A stretch of 64,000 bases of DNA. Origin: Paracoccus sp. C2R09. Lineage in GTDB: Bacteria > Pseudomonadota > Alphaproteobacteria > Rhodobacterales > Rhodobacteraceae. Where the stretch lies: positions 124,001 to 188,000 of the forward strand of contig NZ_JAHKQB010000007.1 of NCBI RefSeq assembly GCF_018860625.1. The letters run 5' to 3'. Every line of letters starts with the position of its first letter. Position 1 is the stretch's first letter. Shown here one piece after another: positions 34,181 through 42,209 of this stretch. Made by a program: the position numbers and the translations under genes. Below the pieces are notes generated by a model. That model had not been told where the DNA came from. It searched no databases and saw only the letters and a program-made list of their open reading frames with translations.

Positions 34181-34768
34181 ATGAACCGCACCCGCATCGT
34201 CCGCTGGCTTCGCGTGCTGCTGCCTCTGGCGGCGCTTGCGATGCTGTCGACGATGTTCCTGTTCTCGCGCAGTTCCGACACCGAATCCCGCATCCCCTAT
34301 GCCGAGGTCGATGCCGAGGCCGCCGCCCGCGAGGGGCGTCTGGTGGCCCCCGAATATTCCGCCGTGACCAGTGACGGGGCGACCATCGCACTGCGGGCCG
34401 CGCAGGGGCGCCCGACCGAAGGTGGCGGCACCGCCGAGCAGCTGGAGCTGGAGCTGCGCCGCACCGATGGTGTCACCGCCACCGTCACGGCCCCCACCGG
34501 CGGGGCGCAGGGCGACAGCATCAGCCTGGGCGGCGGGGTCGCGATGGAGACCTCGACCGGGTGGCGGCTGGTGACCGACAACCTGCGGGCCCTGACCGGC
34601 GAAGGCATCCTGCGTGCCGACGACCCGATCGAGGCCGATGCGCCCTTTGGTCGGATCACCGCCGGCGCGATGCAGCTGGAACCCCAGGATGCAGGCCGGA
34701 CGGACGGTCCGGCGATCTTGAATTTCTCGGACGGCGTTCGTCTGATATACCGCCCCGAGACCGAATGA
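34181..34768 (+). CDS. lptC: LPS export system protein LptC
   Basis: A bitopic inner-membrane protein that passes lipopolysaccharide from LptBFG to LptA. The 195-residue product has a short basic N-terminus, one membrane helix at about 10-27, and a periplasmic all-beta domain with little sequence conservation. Identification rests on topology, length and position between kdsD and lptA-lptB. It begins 3 bp after kdsD, and its stop codon overlaps an ATG of the lptA frame. Confidence 0.9.
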   Translation: MNRTRIVRWLRVLLPLAALAMLSTMFLFSRSSDTESRIPYAEVDAEAAAREGRLVAPEYSAVTSDGATIALRAAQGRPTEGGGTAEQLELELRRTDGVTATVTAPTGGAQGDSISLGGGVAMETSTGWRLVTDNLRALTGEGILRADDPIEADAPFGRITAGAMQLEPQDAGRTDGPAILNFSDGVRLIYRPETE

Positions 34769-34779
34769 GGGATATCGCC

Positions 34780-35265
34780 ATGCCGCGCCAGTTCATCCTT
34801 GCCCTGACCCTTGCGCTGCTGCCCGCGGCCGGTTCCGCCCAGAGCATCGCCTTCGGGGGCATGGACAGCGACCCCTCGGCCCCGGTCGAGGTCGCGGCCG
34901 ACAACCTGTCCGTGAACCAGTCGGACGGCAGCGCGCGCTTCACCGGCAATGTCGTGATCGGCCAGGGCGAGATGCGCCTGTCCGCCGACGACGTGACGGT
35001 CGAATATGCCGAGGGCGGCCAGGACCGGATCCGCGCGCTTCTGGCCCGCGGCAACGTGACGCTGGTGGCGGGCGAGGATGCCGCCGAGGCGCAGGAGGCA
35101 CGCTATGACGTGGCGGCGGGCACCGTCCTGCTGACGGGCGACGTGCTGCTGACCCAGGGGCAGAACGTGCTGTCGGGCAATCGCATCACGGTCGATATCC
35201 GCAACGGCACCGCGCAGGCGCAGGGCCGCGTGCGCACCATCCTGCAGCAGGGGACCGACCGATGA
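34780..35265 (+). CDS. lptA: Lipopolysaccharide transport periplasmic protein LptA
   Basis: LptA forms the periplasmic bridge for lipopolysaccharide. The 161-residue precursor has a signal peptide (about 1-20, ending Gly-Ser-Ala-Gln) and an OstA-like beta-jelly-roll: PVEVAADNLSVNQSDGSARFTGNV, then LSADDVTVEY and QARYDVAAGTVLLTGDV-type strands. Two ATGs are possible: 34765 overlaps the lptC stop, 34780 has a gaggg ribosome site at proper spacing and gives a normal signal peptide, so it is used. The end overlaps lptB by 4 bp. Confidence 0.93.
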   Translation: MPRQFILALTLALLPAAGSAQSIAFGGMDSDPSAPVEVAADNLSVNQSDGSARFTGNVVIGQGEMRLSADDVTVEYAEGGQDRIRALLARGNVTLVAGEDAAEAQEARYDVAAGTVLLTGDVLLTQGQNVLSGNRITVDIRNGTAQAQGRVRTILQQGTDR

Positions 35266-35990
35266 CCGCGGGCCTGGATGTCCGCGAGCTGCGCAAGTCC
35301 TACAAGAACCGCCCCGTCATCCGCGACGTCTCGGTCAGCCTGTCGCGGGGCGAGGTGGTGGCATTGCTGGGGCCGAACGGATCGGGCAAGACCACGACCT
35401 TCTACTGCATCGCGGGCCTCGTGACGCCGGATGCGGGGGCGGTGTCGATCGATGGGCAGGACGTCACCCGCCTGCCCATGTTCCGCCGCGCCCGGATGGG
35501 CATCGGTTACCTGCCGCAAGAGATGTCGATCTTTCGCGGGCTGACGGTCGAGCAGAACATCATGGCCGTGCTGGAGGTGTCGGTCGCGGACCCGCATCGC
35601 CGTCGCGACCGGCTGGAGGAACTGCTGGCCGATTTCTCGATCACGCATCTGCGCGGGGCGCCGGCGCTGGCCCTGTCGGGGGGGGAACGCCGCCGCGCCG
35701 AGATCGCGCGCTGCCTGGCCTCGAACCCGGGCTTCCTGCTGCTGGACGAACCCTTCGCGGGCGTCGATCCCATCGCCGTGGGCGAGATCCGCAGCCTTGT
35801 CCACGATCTGAAGGGGCGCGGCATCGGCGTGCTGATCACCGATCACAACGTCCGCGAAACCCTGGGCATCGTCGATCGCGCCTATATCCTGCATGACGGT
35901 CACGTGCTGATGTCGGGCACCACCGACGAGATCGTCGCCGACCCGAAGGTGCGCGAGGTCTATCTGGGCGAAGGCTTCCGCATGGCGTGA
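35262..35990 (+). CDS. lptB: LPS export ABC transporter ATP-binding protein LptB
   Basis: Cytoplasmic ATPase powering lipopolysaccharide extraction with LptFG. The 242-residue protein has Walker A GPNGSGKTTT at about 36-45, YLPQEMSIFRGLTVEQN around the Q-loop, signature LSGGERRRAEIARCLA, Walker B FLLLDEPFAGVDP and the switch histidine in ITDHNVRETL, all typical of LptB. It closes the rnd-kdsD-lptC-lptA-lptB run; rpoN, which follows lptB in many proteobacteria, is not here. Confidence 0.97.
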   Translation: MTAGLDVRELRKSYKNRPVIRDVSVSLSRGEVVALLGPNGSGKTTTFYCIAGLVTPDAGAVSIDGQDVTRLPMFRRARMGIGYLPQEMSIFRGLTVEQNIMAVLEVSVADPHRRRDRLEELLADFSITHLRGAPALALSGGERRRAEIARCLASNPGFLLLDEPFAGVDPIAVGEIRSLVHDLKGRGIGVLITDHNVRETLGIVDRAYILHDGHVLMSGTTDEIVADPKVREVYLGEGFRMA

Positions 35991-36031
35991 TGCGCGCCGT
36001 GCAATTCCGTCTCACGGGCGCGTGCGCACCG

Positions 36032-36060
36032 TTGACATCACCGATCCTCTGTCACCAAAT
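36032..36060 (+). promoter_or_regulatory. Possible promoter of hpf
   Basis: A consensus TTGACA at 36032-36037 is followed after 17 bases by ccaaat at 36055-36060, a weak -10 box. It sits 107 bp upstream of the hpf start in a 176-bp gap after lptB. The perfect -35 hexamer is notable in this GC-rich sequence. Confidence 0.4.
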
Positions 36061-36166
36061 TGACTCATGCGGGCGCGGAACAGCCGCCCCGCCGACCCCC
36101 GTTTCCGCCTTTGCCGGCAACTGAACGGGCCGGCGCAACGAAACGGGCAACCGGAGAGGAATAACG

Positions 36167-36742
36167 ATGCGCTATACCATCAGCGGAAAACACATCGATG
36201 TCGGAGATGCGTTGAGCACGCATGTCGAATCCGAGCTGGGCCAGATGATCGAGAAATATTCTCAGCGCCCCACGGATGCGACCGTGACCTTCTCGAAGGA
36301 CGCGCACCAGTATTTGTGCGACGCTGTGGTGCATCTGTCGACCGGCCTGACCGTGCAGTCGCGTGGCCTCGCGACCGAGATCTATGCCGCCTTCGATGCC
36401 TGCCGCGAGAAGATGGACAAGCAGCTCCGCCGCTACAAGCGCCGCCTGAAGGACCATCACAAGGACCGCACGGACCCTGTTGTCTTCGGTGAGGCCGGAA
36501 GCTATGTGCTCTCCGCCGACGAGGATGTCTGGGAATCGCAGGGCGGCAGCCTCGAACCCATCATCATCGCCGAGATGGAGAGCCGCGTTCCCACCCTGTC
36601 GGTGGGTGATGCGGTGATGCAGATGGAACTGGCAGGGACACCGCTTCTGGTGTTTCGCAACGAGAAACATGGCGGCGTCAATGTCGTCCACCGCCGCGAC
36701 GACGGCAATGTGGGCTGGATCGACCCGCGCGGAAACGGCTGA
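36167..36742 (+). CDS. hpf: Ribosome hibernation promoting factor, long form
   Basis: Binds the 30S subunit where mRNA and tRNA would sit and drives formation of inactive 100S ribosomes. At 191 residues this is the long form: an S30AE domain (about 1-100, MRYTISGKHIDVGDAL to basic KRRLKDHHK) and a C-terminal dimerisation domain (about 130-185, SVGDAVMQMELAGTPLLVFRNEKHGGVNVVHRR-type) joined by a linker. A good ribosome site (ggagagga) precedes the ATG. ptsN follows after 92 bp. Confidence 0.96.
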   Translation: MRYTISGKHIDVGDALSTHVESELGQMIEKYSQRPTDATVTFSKDAHQYLCDAVVHLSTGLTVQSRGLATEIYAAFDACREKMDKQLRRYKRRLKDHHKDRTDPVVFGEAGSYVLSADEDVWESQGGSLEPIIIAEMESRVPTLSVGDAVMQMELAGTPLLVFRNEKHGGVNVVHRRDDGNVGWIDPRGNG

Positions 36743-36834
36743 GCGCCGCCGCGACTGACGCCAATTTATACCGTGCCGCCCTCGTGCCCTTCGCGGATTT
36801 CGAGGGCGGTCGTATTGGGAAAGACGCGAAGACG

Positions 36835-37299
36835 ATGCAGATCAGCGAGATCCTTCAGCCGGGGGCGGTACGTTCGCTCGGACAGGTGACCTCGAAGAAG
36901 CGGTTGTTCCAGGAACTGGCGGAACTGGCACAGGCCGAATACGGCCTGTCCGCATCCGAGGTTCTGGACGCCCTTCAGGAACGAGAGAGCCTTGGCCCCA
37001 CCGGGGTCGGCCATGGCGTGGCCTTGCCCCATGCCCGGCTTCACGGGCTGCACAAGGTGGCGGGCCTGTTCCTGCGCCTGGAAAAGCCGCTGGATTTCGA
37101 CGCGGTGGACCGCCAGCCGGTCGATCTGGTCTTCGCGCTTCTGGCCCCCGAGACCGGCGGCGTCGATCACCTCAAGGCGCTGGCGCTGGTGTCGCGCACG
37201 CTGCGCGATCAGGACCTGCGCCAGAAACTGCGGGCCAATGACGATGCGGTGGCGCTGCATGCGGTCCTGTCGGCGGCACAGGGCATCAAGGCCGCCTGA
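36835..37299 (+). CDS. ptsN: PTS IIA-like nitrogen regulatory protein
   Basis: The terminal phosphate acceptor of the nitrogen-related phosphotransferase relay (PtsP-PtsO-PtsN), which regulates potassium and other functions rather than sugar uptake. The 154-residue protein shows the IIA domain with the phosphorylated His66 in VGHGVALPHARL. The ATG at 36835 gives the normal N-terminus MQISEIL; an in-frame ATG... no earlier ATG is needed, although the frame is open to a non-ATG start at 36784. It follows hpf, the usual neighbour. Confidence 0.94.
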   Translation: MQISEILQPGAVRSLGQVTSKKRLFQELAELAQAEYGLSASEVLDALQERESLGPTGVGHGVALPHARLHGLHKVAGLFLRLEKPLDFDAVDRQPVDLVFALLAPETGGVDHLKALALVSRTLRDQDLRQKLRANDDAVALHAVLSAAQGIKAA

Positions 37300-37384
37300 G
37301 GGGCGGATCGGCGCAATATCGCGCCCGCGGTTTGAAATGGGACCGATTCGGCCCTATATTGGGGCCTCGGAGAAGGAGGTTCCC

Positions 37385-37573
37385 ATGACCAAGCATATCG
37401 CCGACCAGCCACGCCTGCGCGGCCAGTCCCGGATGCAGCACTTCCTGCGTCACGAACGCGAGACCATGCCCCATGAAAGCAGCCTGAAACTGCAATCGCG
37501 TCCACAGGCGCGCGATGGTCAGATCCGCAAATCCGCGGAATTCGCGCGCATCGAACGGGGCCAGCTGGCCTGA
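37385..37573 (+). CDS. Small basic protein of unknown function, 62 residues
   Basis: An ATG at 37385 is preceded at ideal distance by a near-perfect ribosome site (agaaggagg), the strongest in the neighbourhood, and the frame runs 62 codons to a TGA at 37571-37573. The product is polar and basic, rich in Arg, Gln and His, with no membrane segment, cysteine or known motif, and is probably unstructured alone. A hairpin starts four bases after its stop. I do not recognise a family; the ribosome site and clean ends are the evidence for expression. Confidence 0.65.
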   Translation: MTKHIADQPRLRGQSRMQHFLRHERETMPHESSLKLQSRPQARDGQIRKSAEFARIERGQLA

Positions 37574-37577
37574 ACGC

Positions 37578-37602
37578 AAAAGGGGGGCGCATGGCCCCCC
37601 TT
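37578..37602. terminator. Hairpin between the 62-residue gene and ilvE
   Basis: AAGGGGGG (37580-37587) pairs with CCCCCCTT (37595-37602). Read leftward it runs into TTTT, so it is a good intrinsic terminator for ilvE; read rightward it follows the small gene but lacks a strong T tract. Confidence 0.8.
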
Positions 37603-37625
37603 CGACGCGCTGCCGACCTGTATGA

Positions 37626-38495
37626 TCAGGCGCGGACCAGCGCCTCGTAATCCTCGGCCACCTGCCGGGTGATCTGGCCGACCTGGAAATGCCAGTCGCC
37701 AATCTGCCCCACGGGCGTGACCTCGGCTGCGGTGCCGGTCAGCCAGCATTCGTTGAAGCCCTCCAGCTCCTCGGGCAGGATGCGGCGCTCATGGACGGTG
37801 AAGCCCTTGTCCTTGAGCATCTGCACGACGGTCTGACGGGTGATGCCGTTCAGGAAACGGTCGGCCAGGGGCGTGTGGATCTCTCCGTCCTTGACGAAGA
37901 AGATGTTCGCGCCGGTCGCCTCGGCCACATATCCCTCCCAGTCCATGAACAGCGCGTCCGAGCAGCCCTTGGCCTCGGCCGCGTGCTTGGACATGGTGCA
38001 GATCATGTAGAGACCGGCGGCCTTCGCGGCGGTCGGAATCGTCTCGGGGCTGGGGCGCTTCCACTTGGCGACGTCCAGCTTCGCGCCCTGCCATTTCGCA
38101 TCGCCGTAATAGCTGCCCCATTCCCAGGCGGCGACGGCGACGCGCACGGGGTTGCGTGCGGCCGACACGCCCATGTCTGGCCCCGACCCGCGCCATGCCA
38201 CCACGCGGATATAGGCGTTCTCGAAGCCGTTGGCCTTCAGCACCTCTTCCTTGGCGGCATCCAGTTCTTCGGCCGAATAGGGAAGCGGCATGTCGAGTAG
38301 GCGGCCCGATTCGATCAGCCGCAGCGAATGCTCGTGTCCCTTGAAGATCTTGCCGTCATAGCAGCGCTCGCCCTCGAAGACCGAGCTTGCATAATGCAGT
38401 GCGTGGGTCAGGACGTGCACTTTCGCGTCGCGCCAATCGACCAGTTCGCCGTCCATCCAGATCTTGCCGTCGCGATCGTCGTAAGCCCCGTTCAT
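37626..38495 (-). CDS. ilvE: Branched-chain amino-acid aminotransferase
   Basis: Transfers the amino group between glutamate and the keto acids of leucine, isoleucine and valine, using PLP (fold type IV). The 289-residue protein begins MNGAYDDRDGKIWMDGELV, as alphaproteobacterial IlvE proteins do, has the PLP lysine at about 158 in PTAAKAAGLY, GYVAEATGANIFFV and a phosphate-binding FLNGITRQTVV. The second of two ATGs (38495) is preferred: GGAG lies six bases upstream of it, and at 38501 it would touch the start. Divergent from the MarR-type regulator across about 150 bp. Confidence 0.96.
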   Translation of the reverse strand: MNGAYDDRDGKIWMDGELVDWRDAKVHVLTHALHYASSVFEGERCYDGKIFKGHEHSLRLIESGRLLDMPLPYSAEELDAAKEEVLKANGFENAYIRVVAWRGSGPDMGVSAARNPVRVAVAAWEWGSYYGDAKWQGAKLDVAKWKRPSPETIPTAAKAAGLYMICTMSKHAAEAKGCSDALFMDWEGYVAEATGANIFFVKDGEIHTPLADRFLNGITRQTVVQMLKDKGFTVHERRILPEELEGFNECWLTGTAAEVTPVGQIGDWHFQVGQITRQVAEDYEALVRA

Positions 38496-38646
38496 CGTCA
38501 TCTCCGTCGGCCGCCCTGTTCGATTCTTGCGCCATTCCGGGCGGTTTTGGCATGTTTGTTACGCAAGACGGTTGACGGCTAGCAATCACCGCATAGAAAG
38601 TCAACAACGCTGCCATAACGCGACGACAAGACCGGAAGGACCCCGC

Positions 38647-39165
38647 ATGCAGGACAAGGCCCGTATTCAGACCATGGTCGGAGAGGATCTGCTGTTCCTG
38701 ACGGACGACCAGCTGCGTCGCGGGATCGAGGCGATGTTCTTCGCCTACAGGGCCTTCACCGCCGATCCGGACATGATCCTCGAGGATCTGGACTATGGTC
38801 GTGCGCATCACCGGGCGCTGCATTTCATCAATCGCGATCCCGGCCTGACGGTCACGTCGCTTCTGGCGGTGCTGGGGGTCACGAAGCAATCTCTCAATCG
38901 TGTCCTGCGCAGCCTGATCGAGGACGGCCTGGTCGAAAGCCGCGTGGGTCGCCGCGACAGGCGCGAACGGCAGCTGTTCCTGACCGCCAGCGGCACCGCG
39001 CTGGAACGGCGCCTGTCCGAGGCGCAGCGCGCGCGGATGCGGGGTGCCTATCGCAAGGCCGGCCCGCAGGCGGTCGCGGGTTTCCGGCAGGTGCTGGAAG
39101 CGATGATGGACCCCGACATGCGGGCGCAGTATCAGGCGATGAAGGATCTGCCGGAAGATCGCTGA
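38647..39165 (+). CDS. petP: MarR-family transcriptional regulator, PetP-like
   Basis: A 172-residue winged-helix protein: helices about 25-75, the recognition region VTSLLAVLGVTKQSLNRVLRSLIEDGLVE near 70-98, and the wing GRRDRRERQLFLT. In Rhodobacter, petP (MarR type) and petR (OmpR type) are adjacent and were found upstream of the cytochrome bc1 genes; the same pair, order and spacing occur here, so PetP is a reasonable but inferred name. The downstream neighbour here is a DNA-repair gene, not petABC. The ATG at 38647 follows ccggaagg. Confidence 0.75.
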   Translation: MQDKARIQTMVGEDLLFLTDDQLRRGIEAMFFAYRAFTADPDMILEDLDYGRAHHRALHFINRDPGLTVTSLLAVLGVTKQSLNRVLRSLIEDGLVESRVGRRDRRERQLFLTASGTALERRLSEAQRARMRGAYRKAGPQAVAGFRQVLEAMMDPDMRAQYQAMKDLPEDR

Positions 39166-39181
39166 CCGCGAAGGACGTGCC

Positions 39182-39880
39182 ATGACCACCGATGCCCATC
39201 TGCTGATCGTCGATGACGACGAACGCATCCGCGCCCTGCTGGGGCGTTTCCTGCGGCGCAGCGGCTTCATGGTCAGCATGGCGCGCGATGCCGCGCAGGC
39301 GCGCAGGCTTCTGGCCGGTCTGGAATTCGACATGATCGTGCTGGACGTGATGATGCCGGGCGAGGACGGGCTGACCCTGACGCGCGATCTGCGCAAGCGG
39401 ATCGACACGCCGATCCTGCTGCTGACCGCGCGGGGCGAGATCGACGACAGGATCGCGGGGCTTGAAAGCGGGGCGGACGATTACCTGCCCAAGCCCTTCG
39501 AGCCGCGCGAGCTGCTGCTGCGCATTGCGGCCATCCTGCGCCGCGTGCCCACGGTCGAGATCGCGCAACCGAAATTCCTGACGCTCGGGCAGTTGCGATA
39601 CGATACCGACAAGGGCGACCTGTGGCAGGGCGACACCCCTTTGCGGCTGACCGGCACCGAATCGGCGCTGCTGCGGCGGCTGGCCGCCAGTCGCGGGCAG
39701 CCCGTCAGCCGGGCCGAACTGATCGACGACCTGGGCCGCGGCGGCGACGAGGCCGAGGGCGGCGAACGCGCCATCGATGTGCAGATCACGCGCCTGCGCC
39801 GCAAGATCGAACCCGACCCGCGCGAGCCGCGCTTCCTGCAGACGGTTCGCGGCACGGGCTACATGCTGGTGGTGGACTAG
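39182..39880 (+). CDS. petR: OmpR-family response regulator, PetR-like
   Basis: A 232-residue two-component response regulator: receiver domain with acidic DDD at 11-13, phospho-acceptor Asp55 in IVLDVMMPGEDG and Lys104 in LPKPFEP, then a winged-helix DNA-binding domain ending GTGYMLVVD. All receiver residues are intact, so phosphorylation is expected, yet no histidine kinase gene lies in the window. It starts 16 bp after the MarR-type gene, matching the petP-petR pair of Rhodobacter. Target genes are not evident here. Confidence 0.8.
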   Translation: MTTDAHLLIVDDDERIRALLGRFLRRSGFMVSMARDAAQARRLLAGLEFDMIVLDVMMPGEDGLTLTRDLRKRIDTPILLLTARGEIDDRIAGLESGADDYLPKPFEPRELLLRIAAILRRVPTVEIAQPKFLTLGQLRYDTDKGDLWQGDTPLRLTGTESALLRRLAASRGQPVSRAELIDDLGRGGDEAEGGERAIDVQITRLRRKIEPDPREPRFLQTVRGTGYMLVVD

Positions 39881-39911
39881 CGGCGGCCGCGCCCCTAGCT
39901 TGGCCCGCGAC

Positions 39912-40727
39912 ATGGACGCCACGACTTATCAGGGAATCGAACTGGACGCCGAGACGGCGCTGGCACTGCTGGAATGGCAGATGGAGATGGGTGCCGACAT
40001 GCCGGTCATGGATGCCCCGGTCGATCGCTTCGATCTGCCCGCGCGTCCCGACCTGCCGCCGCTGCCCGCCGCCGCCGCACCGGTTCCCCCGCCGCCGCCC
40101 CCGACCGATGACGGACCCGACCGCCTGGCCGAGGCACGATCGCTTGCCGCATCGGCGGCCACCCTCGAGGCGCTGGCAACCGCCCAACAGGGCTTCGACG
40201 GGATCGAACTGAAGAAGGGTGCGCGCAGCTTCTGTTTCGCCGACGGCAACCCCAGGGCCCGCGTCCTGATCCTGGGCGAGGCGCCGGGCGACGAGGAGGA
40301 TCGCCAGGGCCGTCCCTTCGTGGGCCGCGCGGGGCAGCTGCTGGATCGCATGTTCGCGGCCATCGGCATGGCCCGCGACGCCGTCGATGCCGAACGCGCC
40401 CTTTACATCGTGAACGTCCTGACATGGCGCCCGCCGGGCAATCGCGACCCCAATCCCGACGAGATCGCCGTCAGCATGCCCTTCCTGCGCAGGCATGTCG
40501 AACTTGCCGATCCCGACATCATCGTGCTGATGGGCAACACCCCCTGCCAGGCGGCGCTGGAACGGCGCGGCATCCTGCGCCTGCGCGGCCAATGGACCGA
40601 GGCCTTCGGCAAGCCCGCGCTGCCGATGACGCACCCGGCCTATCTGCTGCGCAATCCGCAGGCAAAACGAGAGGCCTGGGCGGACCTTCTGTCGCTGCAG
40701 GCACGGCTGGAATCGCTTTCCGTTTAG
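39912..40727 (+). CDS. Uracil-DNA glycosylase, family-4-like without the iron-sulfur cysteines
   Basis: Removes uracil from DNA at the start of base-excision repair. The 271-residue protein has an N-terminal ~70-residue region ending in a long proline run (PPLPAAAAPVPPPPPP), then the glycosylase core: motif 1 ILGEAPGDEEDRQGRPFVG, TWRPPGNRDPNPDE and motif 2 MTHPAYLLRNP. In classical family 4 enzymes four cysteines hold a 4Fe-4S cluster; at the matching places here are ordinary residues (FDGIELKKGARSF, TWRPPG, SMPFL). This cluster-less form seems usual in alphaproteobacteria from what I recall. The ATG at 39912 is chosen over upstream open frame that overlaps petR. Confidence 0.88.
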   Translation: MDATTYQGIELDAETALALLEWQMEMGADMPVMDAPVDRFDLPARPDLPPLPAAAAPVPPPPPPTDDGPDRLAEARSLAASAATLEALATAQQGFDGIELKKGARSFCFADGNPRARVLILGEAPGDEEDRQGRPFVGRAGQLLDRMFAAIGMARDAVDAERALYIVNVLTWRPPGNRDPNPDEIAVSMPFLRRHVELADPDIIVLMGNTPCQAALERRGILRLRGQWTEAFGKPALPMTHPAYLLRNPQAKREAWADLLSLQARLESLSV

Positions 40728-40784
40728 GTTTGGTTTCCCCATGATGTGCTAGCCGGAATGGCGCCATCACCGGATACCTGACAT

Positions 40785-42209
40785 ATGCGATTTCTTTCCC
40801 GTGGCCTGATCGGGCTTTTCCTTGGCTTCATGACGCTGGCCCTGCTGATGCTGGCGGCCGGTGCGCTGTGGCGCGCGGCCAGTGCGGATGACGATGGCGG
40901 CAGGCCCGGGCGCGGGGCACGCGAACAGGTCTATACCGCGCGGCTGATGACGCTGGCGGGCGATACCGTCACGCCGGTCATGCAGGTCTATGGCCAGGTC
41001 GCATCGCGGCGGGAACTGGAATTGCGGGCGGGTGCCGCGGGGCGGATCGTCATGCTGGACGATGCGCTGCAGGAAGGCGGCCGCGTCACGCAGGGGCAGC
41101 TTCTGGCGCAGATCGACCCCTCATCGGCCTCGGCCGCGCTGGAAAGCCGTCAGGCCGAACGCGACGATGCCGAGGGCGTGCTGACCGATGCCCGCCGCGC
41201 CGTCAGCATCGCGCAGGAGGATCTGGCCGCCGCCCAACGCCAGGCCGAACTGCGTGAGGGGGCCGTGGCCCGGCAGACCGATCTTGCCGCGCGCGGACTG
41301 GGCACCGGGGCCGACCGCGAGACGGCCGAACTGGCGGCATCCACCGCCGAACAGGCCGTGATCACGCGCCGTGCCGCGCTGGCCGATGCCGAAAGCGCGG
41401 TCACCACCGCGGGCAACGCCCTGCGCCGCGCCGAGATCGCCCTGTCCGAGGCCCGCAACGACCTGGAGGATACCGAGATCCGCGCCGGCTTCGACGGCCG
41501 CGTGACCGAGGTGACGGCGGTCGAGGGCGGGCTTGTCAGCCTTAACGAACAGCTGGCCTCGATCATCGACCCCGCCGCGCTGGAGGTCGAGATCCCCTTG
41601 TCGCTGGACCAGTTCGCGCGACTGGCCGATGACGACGGCGCGTTGCCGCCCCTGGTGATCGATCTGGTGCTGGATGGCAGCGCCGGAGAGCTGATGGCTG
41701 CCGCGCAGCTGGACCGCGCCGCGGCCTCGGTGATCGAAGGGTCGGCGGGGCGCGTCGTCTATGCCCGCGTCACCGAGGGTGCCGAAACCCTGCGTCCGGG
41801 CGATTTCCTGTCGGTCCGCATCCCCGAGCCGCCCCTGGACGGCGTCGCGGTCGTTCCGGCGGCGGCGCTTGGCAGCGACGGCACGCTGCTGGCGGTGGGC
41901 GACGACGGGCGGCTGTCTGCCGTTCCCGTCGATCTGCGCCGCCGGCAGGGCGACGATGTCGTGATCTCGGTCCCTGCCGAGCTGGAAGGCGCGCGCATCG
42001 TGGCCGAGCGTTCGGCCCAGCTGGGCGTCGGCATCCGGGTCGAGGACAGCACGCCCGCGGCAGCGCCCGGCCCAGATGCGGCTGCCCCGAACTCCCCCGC
42101 CCCGAACGGCAACGCCCCGAGAACCGGCCCCGGCGGCGCCGATGGCGCGCCCAGGCCCGATGGCACCGCGCAACGCGGCCCGCGCGGACAGGGTGCCGGC
42201 CGTGGGTGA
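40785..42209 (+). CDS. RND efflux periplasmic adaptor (membrane fusion protein)
   Basis: A 474-residue adaptor that would connect the pump encoded next to an outer-membrane channel. An N-terminal membrane anchor (about 8-30) is followed by a split lipoyl domain (LELRAGAAGRIVMLD...IRAGFDGRVTEVTAVEGGLV), a long alpha-helical hairpin of about 120 residues rich in Ala, Glu and Arg, and beta-barrel domains. The last ~45 residues are a Pro/Gly/Ala/Asn-rich tail with no counterpart in typical adaptors. The end overlaps the pump gene by 8 bp. No outer-membrane factor gene is nearby. Substrate unknown. Confidence 0.93.
   Translation: MRFLSRGLIGLFLGFMTLALLMLAAGALWRAASADDDGGRPGRGAREQVYTARLMTLAGDTVTPVMQVYGQVASRRELELRAGAAGRIVMLDDALQEGGRVTQGQLLAQIDPSSASAALESRQAERDDAEGVLTDARRAVSIAQEDLAAAQRQAELREGAVARQTDLAARGLGTGADRETAELAASTAEQAVITRRAALADAESAVTTAGNALRRAEIALSEARNDLEDTEIRAGFDGRVTEVTAVEGGLVSLNEQLASIIDPAALEVEIPLSLDQFARLADDDGALPPLVIDLVLDGSAGELMAAAQLDRAAASVIEGSAGRVVYARVTEGAETLRPGDFLSVRIPEPPLDGVAVVPAAALGSDGTLLAVGDDGRLSAVPVDLRRRQGDDVVISVPAELEGARIVAERSAQLGVGIRVEDSTPAAAPGPDAAAPNSPAPNGNAPRTGPGGADGAPRPDGTAQRGPRGQGAGRG

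Noticed and set aside
35991..36031. Imperfect GC hairpin after lptB as a terminator
   Set aside because: The arms GCGCGCCGTG and CACGGGCGCG pair only with a bulge and no T tract follows, so support is too weak for a feature.
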